Assembly: GCA_018466975.1 (NCBI GenBank)
Contig: CM031559.1
Coordinates: 310,001-374,000 of the forward strand
DNA: 64,000 nt
Reading direction: 5' to 3'
DNA from: Sparassis latifolia
Lineage: Eukaryota; Basidiomycota; Agaricomycetes; Polyporales; Sparassidaceae
Positions 27,729 to 37,830 of the stretch are shown one piece after another. The stretch's first letter is position 1, and every line of letters begins with the position of its first letter. The notes under the pieces were generated by a model. It was not told the DNA's origin, searched no databases, and saw only the letters and a program-made list of their open reading frames with translations. Made by a program: the position numbers and the translations under genes.

Positions 27729-28375
27729 CCTTCATCTATCCCATGGAGGTAGCCCGCATTGTATGCCTGGTCCCACTGACGCTTCCCGACGGTCAACTCG
27801 AGGTCATGCACGGCATCCTTGTATGCCTTGCTGACCTTGCCATGATCCTTGACGTGGTCCGCATATTTATCACACGTCAGGCAGCCTCGGTCATGCAGGA
27901 TGCTGCGGAGCTCCTCCTTGTATCGCCAAGGGAGCCTTATCGGTGTGGGAAGGCATACCGTCACCTCCCCAGGTGATTCTGAGCGAGGGCGATGAACGCC
28001 ACCTTCATGAGATTCAGATCGACGCATGTGAGTATGATCCTCAAACTCATGGTGTTCACGTTCTCCTTCCAACATCGGGAAGTCGTAGTCTGCCTTCGAA
28101 CGCCGCATGGCCAAAACAGTCCCAGAGAACGCAGAACAAGACCCAAATTTATTCGCGCCTAATAGCACAGCGCGAATAATTGCTGGTGAGCTACTTCACC
28201 AGCAAGCCAGGTGCTTGTGAGAGAAAGAAGCAAAATGACCGAATGGCGAGATTCAGTCACAAGCGCTGGGCATAAGAAAAGACCGAATCTCGACACGTCG
28301 GCGTCTCATGACTTGAACGCGCGTCGAGCTCGAAGTCCTGTTAGTGCTTGCCGAACGTTCGCACGCAAACGCGAC

Positions 28376-31300
28376 CTACTCGCGCTGCTCGCGCGGCCAT
28401 CCCGAGTGTGGCAAACGACGCCAGTCGGACACTCCTAGAAGCTCCAGGCAACGGTCTAATGCTTCCAGGTCTTTGCATTCGACATATGGTTCTCACAGTG
28501 TGTCTCCATCATCAAACCTGACAAGGAATTGGATAGAATTGCCTTTCCACTGGTGAGCAACAATTTCATCCACCAAAAATTCGTCTTCTGACTCATTTCC
28601 AAAGTCATAGAATGCCCTAGGATCTCTAGAAGGGAATAGGACATTGTCATTAGGCTCATGATGCCGGAGCCTGGAGGCATGGAAGGTAGGATGGATTCTC
28701 CTCCTCCTGAGCTCACTAGACAGATCCAGGGTATAGCTGGATGTCTCAGGGTGGGCCTTTAGCACCTTATATGGCCCAATGAACCTTGGGGTCAGTTTCT
28801 TGGCCCTCCCTTTTGGCAGAGAGAGGTTCTCTGTGGACAGGTAAAGTAACTTTCCTACAAGATTTTCGCCTTCTGAGCCCAATTCTGGGCGCTCAGAACA
28901 TCGTCTCAGGTTAGCATGGTGAGTCTGTACCACCCTGCTAGCGATAATTGAATCATGCGTGATCGACAGATTTTCCAGCGCGTGTTCAGCGAACACCTTC
29001 ACCCCGGCATTGCCGGCTCTCAAGCAAGATCTCGTATCATCCGCGGCATGTATCCACTGTTCAACTCGAACGGAGAGAACCCCGTAGATGCATTGATGCT
29101 CGAGTTTATTGCAAACTCGACCAACGGTATCTTTTCAACCCAGTCCATCTGATCTGGCCTGACCAGACTTCGTAGGATTTGCGAGACAGTGCGGATCGAC
29201 CGCTCTGAAGCGCCGTCGGTCTGCGGATGAAATGATGTCGACATAAGCAACTGACTGCCCAGAAGGCGGTGCAGTTCGCTCCAAAACTTTGACGTAAACT
29301 TTGAATCTCGGTCGGAGACGATTGACTCAGGTAGGCCGTGAAGTCGGACGACTTCCCTGAAATATAACCAAGCGATTTCCGATGCTTTTGCTGTTGTATT
29401 GGTGGGTACTAAATGTACCATTGATGTTAGACGATCAATGATAACCCACAGATAGTCATGACCTTGGGATTCCGGGAATGGTCCCACGAAATCCATACCG
29501 ATCGAGTCCCATGGGCGTGCTGCAACCGGCATGCTGTGTAACAATCCAAGGGGATGCTGGGTAGCAGATTTCGATGTTTGACATGTTCCGCAACTCACAC
29601 AGAACTTTGCGATGTCCTTTCCGACATCTGGCCACCAATACCAGCGACGAACATAGTCAGAGGTACGTCAGTTCCCCAAATGACCCAGTGTGACATGCGC
29701 TTGGTCAATAATGATTTCCGTGAGATTCCAGTGATGTACTAGCACCCGCGGAATACACAGAACATTGTCTCTCGCACTCTGATGGTGCCAGATAAATCCG
29801 TCTTGAACGGCGAAAGCCTTGTGATCATCAGAATGCTCTAGGACCTTGGCGAAGAACGTATCGTCCTTGTACCCGTTCTTCACTGTTGCCTTGAAATCAA
29901 CAATCCACTCAATTATAACATCAAGCGGAGGGCCTGCAACTTCAGAATCTAATGCGGTAGGATCTTTGCCAGTACCTGCACTGGTTTGCAGTACGTCTGT
30001 GGGGTGGTGCACAGCAAGTTCAGTCGCTTCCTGCATGCGCTGCTCAACCGGCTCAATTATACGCTGAGCACGGATTTCCACCATGCGATTCCCAGAGAGG
30101 GTTTCTCCTCGTGGGTCAAGTCGGATATCGGCTGACACATAATCCTGCGGGTCGTGCAGCATGTCCGCACCTTCTTCCGCAAAGTAGCGGGAGAATGAGT
30201 CTGCGACTCGGTTTGTTGTGCCTTGAACATGCACAATTTCATAGTCAAATCGGCTGAGGTACTCGATCCACCGCTCGAGTCGCTGCGGCACCTTGCGCTG
30301 GTCCTTGAGAAATATAAGTGCACGGTGATCAGTCACTACCTTGAAGTGATGTCCGATCAATTTGTCCTCCCATTTCATGAGAGCCTCAAGCACAGCAAGC
30401 GCCTCCATCTCGAAGGTATAGTATGCATGCTGCGCTGTCGTGAACTTCTTGGACATGAATCCCACTAAGCAGCATCGATTCCACTCCGGGCCCTGACCAT
30501 ACACGGCACCAACGCCCGATGTAGAGGCATCAGTAATAACCCAAATAGGCTCAGGGTTTCGCAGGTCAATTGGTCTAAGGATTGGTGTCCTGCACGCAAG
30601 AGCTTTGATCGAATCCAGACATTTCTGGTGTATCGGTCACCAATTAAAGGCCTGACCGTTACGTACCATTCTGCTGAGTGGTCCCGTGTATGCAGAGACA
30701 TCGGGCATAAAGTGTGCGAGATACTGCACAAGTCCCAAAAATCGCTGGACATCATTGTAATTCCTAGGGACTGGCCAATCTCTGACATGGGCCATCTTGT
30801 CCACATCGGCATGAAGCCCCTTGTCATCAATTAAATGACCGAGACAGTCCATTTGTTGTGCAAATAGGGCACACTTCTTGCGGCTGAGAAACATCCGGTG
30901 CTTCCGGAGTTTCGCAAATACCCACTCGAGGTGTTTTTCATGCTCCTCGATTGTGTCCGAGAATATGAAAATATCATCCAAATAGACATGCACGAAAATT
31001 CCGATATTGTCGCGGAATATTTTGTCATTAACCATTGGAAAGACGATGGCGCATTGCAATCGCCTTGCTGCATGACACAACTCTGAAATGTGCCATAAAT
31101 TGTTGCAAATGTTGTCTTATGAACATCTTCAGGTGTAACCCGAATTTGTTCATAGGCATCTGACATATCTAGCTTCGAGCGAATGCGAGCTCGAGCCACA
31201 TCATTTCGTATCTGATCTTGGTCAGGGAATGGTGTCACATCCTTGACCGTATTCTCATTTCGCTGTCTCAGATCAACAACAGTACGAATATCCCCATTCC

Positions 31301-31676
31301 TTTTGGGAATGCGCATAAGGGGTGCTGCTTGATCTGCATGGCAAGGTATCCACCAGCCAGCATCGACATATCTCTTGATCTTCTCAAGCAGCTTTGGTTT
31401 GAGTGCATCTGGGCACTTCGGAAGATAATAATTATATCTCTTCCGCTCGTCAATTAGAGGGATCATATGCACGACCTCTCGCAATGGAGGGAGGCCTGGT
31501 GGCACAGGCTCCAACAAATCTGCATTCTGCTCAAGAATCTTGTCGCGAATTCTCGAGCATCGCTCAATATCCATAGTGTTTGCCAAACCGTGTACATCCG
31601 TGGTGATTCGATGCAGTCGAATCGTCTGCGATGAGGTTCCGGTCACCTCACCGTTGCCATCTTTTCGAGCGGCTAG
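28376..31676 (-). pseudogene. pol of gypsy element 2: RT, RNase H, integrase
   Basis: It continues in the gag-pro frame straight after TGA 31679-31677. RT blocks include RNGDIRTVVDLRQRN and SKLDMSDAYEQIRV. A frameshift near 31040 precedes the catalytic VYLDDIFIFSD (about 30985). Then come the FLGLVQYLAHF block, RNase H (ITDASTSGVGAVYGQG, EMEALAV) and the VQGTTNRVADSFSR block. Integrase has the HHCC finger (ending FCVSCGTCQ), DFVGPFPES, SIVSDRDSKF and HPQTDGASERS. The C-terminal region has RFIGPYKV, HPTFHASRLR and a chromodomain-like tail (FLVRFDDGDT, then EPYVECKDLEALD). Defects are the RT frameshift, TGA at 30637, 29668 and 28493 (the last at a conserved Trp), and a frameshift at about 29023. 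Confidence 0.92.
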
Positions 31677-34600
31677 TCAGTCCGAACGGGACGTAGGACT
31701 TGGAGTATTCACAGCGGCAACAGCGGCAATGCTGCTAGCATGAGCACGACGCATAGGAAACGTCTTTTTCCACCGATTAGCACCAGCTTCCTCCTCCCCT
31801 GGCAGGAGTGCATGAATTTGTTGTCCGTGGAAGCGGATGATGCTGTTCGCGAAATCAAGAATGACACCGAACTTACGCATGAACGGCGTCCCCAGCACGA
31901 CGTCATATCGATCAAGATTGACGACGTCTAAGTAGACATCATCCTGGAAGGTTCCACAAATAACAGGAACCCTCACACCATAATTAATTCGTGAGCGACT
32001 GCCAACACATCCAAGTTGAAGGATTACAGGGTTCTTGAGTTCCAAGATCGAGATTCCCGCTACGCGAGCAAACTCCGGAGAGATCGAGTCTGTCGTACTC
32101 CCCGAGTCAAACAGGATGAGGGCCTGTAGGCCGTTGATAGTAACGTAGCCCGTGAGACAAGTCTGGTCAAGACGCGACACGTCTGGCCGACGACAAGTCT
32201 GCTGGCGCCGTATCATGGCACGAGTTACCACGGGTAATGCTGCAGGTGCTGGCATAGCGGCCATTGCACGCAGCGACACTGATGTTAGCGCAAAGTCCTG
32301 ATGCTCATATACAGGCGGAGCGTCGTTGGGGTCCTCGAAGAGGATGTCCGATATTGCATTGAACACCGCAGCGGGCGACGGGTCGTCCTCATAGTCACCG
32401 CGGTCAGGCAACGGCATTGCAGCAAGAATATCACGCTGCACTAGAAGCCGTGCACGAATTCGCTCGCGCCGCCGCACGAATTCGGTCAGCGCCCGGGTGC
32501 GATCAAACGGGTCGCGCAGCAAGTTTCCTTGCTCTACGACGCTGCGGGCAAGCTCGCGTTGGGTCCACAGCAATTGGCCGTACAATATGTCGATGTACCG
32601 GCCGTACTGTTGTAGGTTTGAAAGGAGGTCACCATTGAGGGCATACAGGCCATGGATAGCATCCATCGGAGGACCTGCAAGCCATGACTCAAGGGCGCCA
32701 TCAGTATTGACTTCCGAGGTGCTGTCACTATTTTCCTCAGCATCTGGAATTGCCACAAGTGGCGGCATTTCGTCGTCATCCGCATCTGTGTCCGATTCGA
32801 ACGACAGCGGCTCCGAGGACTCATCCTGGTATGCTGGCGGGTTTGTAAATACAGCGGACACAGCAGCATTGTCAGCATCTCCAACAAGTGCTGTAGCATC
32901 TCCTCCAGCCATAATTTCGGTCTGGAGTCGAAGCATCTCACACTCGAACACAGAGAGCGTTTCGCGCAAGGGCTCGGATTCCGCAGAATCTTCATCCTCA
33001 ACAATGCGCATCGACCCGTAGTACATGACATCATCATCCTCGAGGTCAAAGTACTCCTCCAGAGGGTTGGTCTCCTCCTCTGGATCATACTGCAAGCCCT
33101 CGACGAGTGCAACTGTCTCGTCCTCGGGTTCGCCGTTCCCTGCATTGGGTGCAACGTTATCGTGCACAAAAGTGTGCTCATCCTCAGCTACCTCCGGATG
33201 CTCCTGCGCGTCATCCTGGGCAGGTTCTGCCTCCGCGGCTTCTCGCTCGTCAATTACACGAGCCGCGTGGAGCTTCGGGCCCTTGGGCTTCGGGCAGTTC
33301 GGTGACAAGTGGCCGTACTCACCACAGTTGTAACACCGGACGTTCGCAAGGTTTCCTGAGGGTCCGCCACGATTTCCAGAGAAGTTAGTATGCCGCCCGT
33401 CCTTCTGCGTGGACTGCGGCGGGGCTTGCAATGAGCGATTCGCGCTCTGCGGCGGACGGTTTCCAGATCCGCCATCACGACGAAAATCGTTGCGACGCAC
33501 GACGCGCACAAATCGCGTCGACTTCCCATGGTCGGGGTGCTTCACAGATGAGCTCTGGCCATGAGTGTCTTGGGTAGAAGTAGTTTTCGCCGGCGTGGGT
33601 ACGGGCGCAGGCGCGGAACGTTTGACACGATTTCGTGAAACGACCTGGTTGTTGTGTTCTTGCTGAACAGCGAGACGCAGCAATGTGGTAAGCGGAGTGG
33701 TCTCGACGGAAACGTCCTTCGATCTGAACAGAGGGACGCAGACTTCGTCCGGAAGCGCCTTGACAAAGGTTCGCGCGAACGTGTAGTCGTCGGGCGGCTG
33801 AGGCATACGGGCAGCATACTTAGCTAGCTCATCCCATACACCGTTTACTCCGCCATCCTTCGTGTATATTACTGCGTAGAATTTATCAGCCGCATTTCCT
33901 GCGGTTGCGTGATACAAGAACCGCCAGAAAATGGCACACGCGGCATCTTCGAAATTCCACTTTACATTATTGTGAGGCGTGTCGACATTGTCATTGTACC
34001 AGTCGGCAGCCTTACCCTTGAGAAATTGGCCCATAAGTTGGAGCCGTTCCTCATCGAGGTCTGGTCCGCACATGCGATAGAGCCGAAGCCATCGCAATAG
34101 GGACTTCAACCACGATTCGAAAACTTCGAGATCATCCTCACCTGAATACTTGTCAGGCAGAGGTATGTTTTTCATATTTTTCAGAGCATTACTATCAGGT
34201 AGTGCCCATCCGACTTTCTTCCTGATTATCTCGCGGATAGTTTTCACACCATCACGCATGAACGAGTTGTCAACAGCGGGTAACGTATATCCCGGCTGTG
34301 GCTGTTGTTGCTGACGAGGTACACTACCACGGGGCATGCCGTGTCTACCCTGTAAGTAGCTGGGACTCCGTGTTGCATGCCTGTCAAGATTACGGACAGA
34401 CGGCCTCTCGGAGCTCTCGTCATCATCTCCGTCATCTCCATCCGAGCCGCTACCATGCGGACTCGAGTCGCCATCGCCATCCGGAGGACCGCCATCACCG
34501 CCTCCACCAGGGAATCCACCAGAACGGAATCCCCGACCAGAGTAGACGGAGTGTGATCCGCGACCACGCGCGGGCATTCCTCCACGACGCGGCGGGTTGT

Positions 34601-35570
34601 TGCTACCACCACCACCAGGTGGTCCCGGCGGCGGTGCATCACCAAATGCGGTGCGCAGCGTGGCGAAGGGCATCGCACTACCCCAGCGCGCACGCATGTC
34701 TACGCGGGACTCGGCTTGCTGCCAGGTCTCGTTGATGCGGGCCTCGCGCTCTCGACGCCGTTGTTCTGCCCCGCGCGCATCCAAAAAGCGGGTTTGGCCA
34801 TCGAGACGAATGTTGTACATGGCATCCGTCTCGTTTCGGTCGCGGGGCCGGAACAGCATGTCGAGCGACCTCTCGACATAGTCGTCCGAGTTGATCGGCG
34901 GAGACTGCGGCCGATCGCCTTCAACGCCAACGGGTGGCCACGACGGATGTGCTGCTTCGTCTGCAGCATGAGAGTACTCACGCGGTGTGTATAATTCGTC
35001 AAGCTCGGGATTCTCCTGCTTTTTAATACGGAGGATTGAGGTACGAATCTTACCAATCGCTTCCTCAAAATCCCTTCGAGCATTTGCGGCTCTAGCACGG
35101 GCCGCATTGGCCTCACGAATGGCCCGGTTAGCATAGCTGATAGCCTGCTGAGAGGCCACATCGGACTCATCAAGCCTCGCCGAGATCGCAGCGAGGAGGT
35201 CCTCTGTGTGGTTCCACAACTGGCTGAGCTGCGGCTCATCCATGTTAGTATCAGATACACGGTGCTGATCACCGACCGTGTTGTCGTCTGCAGCGCCCGT
35301 GCGAGCATCACGGTCGCCCGGCGTATCGACGACGCCATCGCGCTCTGATCTGCCCGATCGCGAGGGATCAGCCTCACGAGACGGGTCACCGGCGTCATCA
35401 TGAACGTCGGCAGGTGGTACCGGTTCATTCTTGTCAGTGGATTGACCGCGATCATCGACATTATCGTCGTCGTCGGCGGTGTCCTGAACGGTACTACGCC
35501 TTGTCTTCATTCCACCAACTCCAGTGGTGACGGTCACAGTGGAGCTTGTAGGGTTCCTCTTGGCCGGCAT
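31677..35570 (-). CDS. gag-protease polyprotein of gypsy element 2, intact 1297 codons
   Basis: ATG at 35570 opens an uninterrupted frame to TGA 31679-31677. Order: acidic, repeat-rich N-terminus, an Ala/Arg-rich coiled segment (about residues 120-170), and a Gly/Pro-rich linker (about 320-360). The capsid-type gag domain is at about 460-620 (YSGEDDLEVFESWLKSLLRW, LKGKAADWY). Next come a basic region, a zinc knuckle CYNCGEYGHLSPNC (about 745), a long acidic linker, and an aspartic protease with FDSGSTTDS (about 1157) and VVLGTPFM. Its length is well above a usual gag because of the linkers. The frame is intact although pol behind it is wrecked, and CpG dinucleotides are plentiful here. The UGA is followed by CUA and pol continues in the same frame. 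Confidence 0.92.
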   Translation of the reverse strand: MPAKRNPTSSTVTVTTGVGGMKTRRSTVQDTADDDDNVDDRGQSTDKNEPVPPADVHDDAGDPSREADPSRSGRSERDGVVDTPGDRDARTGAADDNTVGDQHRVSDTNMDEPQLSQLWNHTEDLLAAISARLDESDVASQQAISYANRAIREANAARARAANARRDFEEAIGKIRTSILRIKKQENPELDELYTPREYSHAADEAAHPSWPPVGVEGDRPQSPPINSDDYVERSLDMLFRPRDRNETDAMYNIRLDGQTRFLDARGAEQRRREREARINETWQQAESRVDMRARWGSAMPFATLRTAFGDAPPPGPPGGGGSNNPPRRGGMPARGRGSHSVYSGRGFRSGGFPGGGGDGGPPDGDGDSSPHGSGSDGDDGDDDESSERPSVRNLDRHATRSPSYLQGRHGMPRGSVPRQQQQPQPGYTLPAVDNSFMRDGVKTIREIIRKKVGWALPDSNALKNMKNIPLPDKYSGEDDLEVFESWLKSLLRWLRLYRMCGPDLDEERLQLMGQFLKGKAADWYNDNVDTPHNNVKWNFEDAACAIFWRFLYHATAGNAADKFYAVIYTKDGGVNGVWDELAKYAARMPQPPDDYTFARTFVKALPDEVCVPLFRSKDVSVETTPLTTLLRLAVQQEHNNQVVSRNRVKRSAPAPVPTPAKTTSTQDTHGQSSSVKHPDHGKSTRFVRVVRRNDFRRDGGSGNRPPQSANRSLQAPPQSTQKDGRHTNFSGNRGGPSGNLANVRCYNCGEYGHLSPNCPKPKGPKLHAARVIDEREAAEAEPAQDDAQEHPEVAEDEHTFVHDNVAPNAGNGEPEDETVALVEGLQYDPEEETNPLEEYFDLEDDDVMYYGSMRIVEDEDSAESEPLRETLSVFECEMLRLQTEIMAGGDATALVGDADNAAVSAVFTNPPAYQDESSEPLSFESDTDADDDEMPPLVAIPDAEENSDSTSEVNTDGALESWLAGPPMDAIHGLYALNGDLLSNLQQYGRYIDILYGQLLWTQRELARSVVEQGNLLRDPFDRTRALTEFVRRRERIRARLLVQRDILAAMPLPDRGDYEDDPSPAAVFNAISDILFEDPNDAPPVYEHQDFALTSVSLRAMAAMPAPAALPVVTRAMIRRQQTCRRPDVSRLDQTCLTGYVTINGLQALILFDSGSTTDSISPEFARVAGISILELKNPVILQLGCVGSRSRINYGVRVPVICGTFQDDVYLDVVNLDRYDVVLGTPFMRKFGVILDFANSIIRFHGQQIHALLPGEEEAGANRWKKTFPMRRAHASSIAAVAAVNTPSPTSRSD

Positions 35571-35690
35571 GTCGACAGAGAAGATGATAGAAGCAAGGTC
35601 TTTTCGAAGGGGTGTAGAAAAGGGGTTTGTTGCCTAGCTAGAATAGACTTCACTAATACCGAGGTGGTATCAGCGGCGAGTGCAAAAATG

Positions 35691-35876
35691 TATAAGGCTT
35701 TTGCGGCCTTTGGTGGTCCTTAAGTCGCGGGAAATGCACTGAACCGAGTGTATTCGGAAGGCAAGTTTTCAGCGAGTAAAGTAAAGACGAAAAACCCATC
35801 TACGCGGTTGAGCGCGTATTCAACGCCTCGGCTAACTCCGACGCCTCGACTACTCTATTCCTCTAATATCCTTACA
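35691..35876 (-). repeat. 5' LTR of gypsy element 2
   Basis: 186 bp, partner of 24970-25155. In element orientation it is followed by CATTTTTGCACTCGCCGCTG. No TGG-type primer site stands there; a canonical-looking TGGTATCAG occurs a little further in, but on the opposite strand. Confidence 0.95.
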
Positions 35877-35944
35877 TCGACGGTATCAAGCCAGCAGCGG
35901 AGATTAGTTTCTTCTGCGGGCTTCGCCGCGGGCCGCTATGCCCA

Positions 35945-37168
35945 CATCAGCAAAACCGGGAATTTTCTCCAAAGAGATTATAAAGGTGTAATTCCATGTA
36001 ACTTGCGCAATTTTTTCACCAAGGAATACATTGCATTGTAATCCTGAGTCAGATTGCAGAGTTGCCAACTGGCATAATCAGTTATAAACTCTGGAAACAT
36101 TTTACAGGTTATGAAGCTCATATAACTTCCTACAAAATTTATTACACGCTACATTCAGACTGTCCTAAACAGACCGAAACCGATTCATTCAGATCGGTTT
36201 GATAATTCTCAAAAGTGGGAGTATTCCAAATTAATTATGTCAACATATTATTATTACTGCAGCGACGTACAAAGTGCTCTACATTAGAGCTAGTTGGGCC
36301 TACTTACAAGCTCCAAAACCCGCGTGCCGCCGTAACGTCCACTTACCACAGTAACAACACCCGCGTGCCACCATAACAAACAAGTAGTTAGGCCTACTTA
36401 CCGCGCCAACACCCGCGTACCGCCGTAACAACCAACGCTAGAAATCAACATACACTACACATCCGCCCAGAGGCATAAAACAGTAGAAATTGAAATAGAA
36501 CGCACTATGCGAGTCGCTCCAACCACGAGAGCCCGATCAAGCACATGCAACAAGGAACCTGGTAGACCTGTGCAATATAGTTAGCTGCGAGTAACAACAC
36601 TCACCTGGCGGGCATCTGGCAGAGGCTGCGAATTTATACGCGAGTGAGGGTGGCGAGAATTGTCAGCGGATGGTAGTCGCGATGCATCGAGATTAGCCTC
36701 AGACTTGCCTCCGAGTTGCCTCGAAACGGCTTCGGATCTTTTCGCTGTGAGGGCCTGGACGAGAGCCTTGCCTCAATGCTCGCATTTGGTGCGGTATTCG
36801 GGGGCCTGAAAACTAAAACGCGATGCAAGAGCCAACTCGGAGCGAGTTCTGCAGAGAGCGCTAGTAGACGCCCAATAGGCGCTCCTTACAACATTATATT
36901 TAGTGTCTAGAAGTTCTTCCGACTGTGTAACCTGGTGAGCAACGTTTGACTCGGGTTACATTGCTCGACAACTCTTTGCCGACATGTATTTTTGTTATAA
37001 CTTGTGTATCAATTTCTATTCTATGTAATCTTCTTTATAGACCTCTACTACCTTTACTTTGATTACAAATTGGTTTAAACATCACTAGTCCTGTGTAACT
37101 TACACAACGCTTGCTACCCCGATGTAACTGGTGTAACCTTACATAAAAATTTCCCGCTTTTGCTGATG
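35945..37168. mobile_element. Non-autonomous terminal-inverted-repeat element, ~1.2 kb
   Basis: CATCAGCAAAACCGGGAATT at 35945 reappears inverted at about 37145-37168 (reverse complement CATCAGCAAAAGCGGGAAAT), giving imperfect ~23-bp terminal repeats. The interior has no transposase-like frame. It includes a degenerate direct repeat at 36315-36432. No clear target duplication was found. The left end lies 63 bp from the gypsy 2 target duplication. Confidence 0.55.
36315..36432. repeat. Degenerate direct repeat, 3 units
   Basis: The core ACCCGCGTRCCRCCRTAAC occurs near 36317, 36359 and 36411, interleaved with GGCCTACTTAC words. Confidence 0.65.
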
Positions 37169-37830
37169 CAGCGAGGATGCGCGACGCCGTATGTGGAGTA
37201 CCTGTCCATGATGTGTCTGTTGTTGTTAGTGGATGCTTCTAATCGATAGTCGCAGGGTTTTGCGAGTGACATGCTCTGGGTTAGTCTGTGCATTGCGCCA
37301 CGCATCGGAGCCCAATGGCAAGGTTAATGCCTCGCGACTGCTTGGTTTGTGCATGCTGGCGACTTCACTAGTTGGCATAATCAAGATCCATTGGTATTTA
37401 ACACCTTCTCGTCATGGATCATTCACGTAAAGGTATGGCTAACTCGTTGCTTTTTGCGGGCGACGTTGCCTTTCAAACTCGACCTTCTGGGCGAAGCTCT
37501 TTGCTGAATAGTGTTAACGTTCTGTCAAGGCCAGATGCTGGAATTTCCGACGGCAGAGTCTTTATGACGCGATGGGTAACATCTACTAGGTATAGAACTC
37601 GGGCTCCCCGGGTGCTCCATGTGTCCTCGTACAATCGCGCTCGCAGATAGAAGGCTCGTCATGGTAGAACTATGGCCATAACATCCGCCACCTCCGTCAA
37701 CTGTTTCTCGCACTTGTCACGCATCCGATCGTCCCGCCATGCAGGTGTTGAGATCAGAGACTTCATACTGTGCGTCAAGTAGCAGGATGTGTACCTGGAT
37801 TTCCTGCATAAATGGCTCAACGGGAGGACC
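37169..37830. other. Region upstream of the P450 gene
   Basis: It presumably holds the P450 promoter. I see no gene or obvious TATA box I would commit to. Confidence 0.3.

Larger units (their letters stand above)
25426..28108 (-). pseudogene. Extra gene between pol and 3' LTR of gypsy 2, unknown function
   Basis: ATG at 28108 starts a charged, partly helical protein (MRRSKADYDFPMLEGERE...). It includes ILHDRGCLTCDKYADHVKDH and a Gly/Tyr segment (AYNAGYLHGIDEGQ). The frame is then lost in a 53-bp tandem duplication (27623-27728) and again near a C7 run at 27522-27528. Further coding follows (MVPNHWRSAEALQHWL..., MWHAPEWFNPEMRTPFWND). A foldback element interrupts the frame between RAIF (27028) and ITDHANVLARLQELF (25863). 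The coding resumes with QPISESNNYRLHDVAIHC and ends in a Pro/Ala tail at 25426. I do not recognise the family. Its place inside the LTRs, on the pol strand, shows it was carried by the element, either as a native 3' gene or as captured host sequence. Confidence 0.65.
24970..35876 (-). mobile_element. Complete Ty3/gypsy element with an extra 3' gene (element 2)
   Basis: A perfect 5-bp target duplication, TCGAC, flanks the element (24965-24969 and 35877-35881). The LTRs are 186 bp each. In element orientation the order is 5' LTR (35876-35691), a 120-nt leader, gag-pro (35570-31677), pol (31676-28376), an extra 3' gene region (28108-25426), polypurine tract (25171-25156) and 3' LTR (25155-24970). 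The total of 10.9 kb includes a nested 1.16-kb foldback insertion, so the original was about 9.7 kb. The LTRs differ at 10 of 186 positions. Confidence 0.95.

Noticed and set aside
34244..34735. Antisense and alternate-frame ORFs inside gypsy 2 gag
   Set aside because: They are by-products of the GC-rich gag sequence; only the 35570-31677 frame has domains.
35664..35690. Canonical tRNA primer-binding site (TGGTATCAG...) next to the gypsy 2 LTR
   Set aside because: It is on the plus strand while the element is on the minus strand, and it does not start right after the LTR. Probably coincidence.
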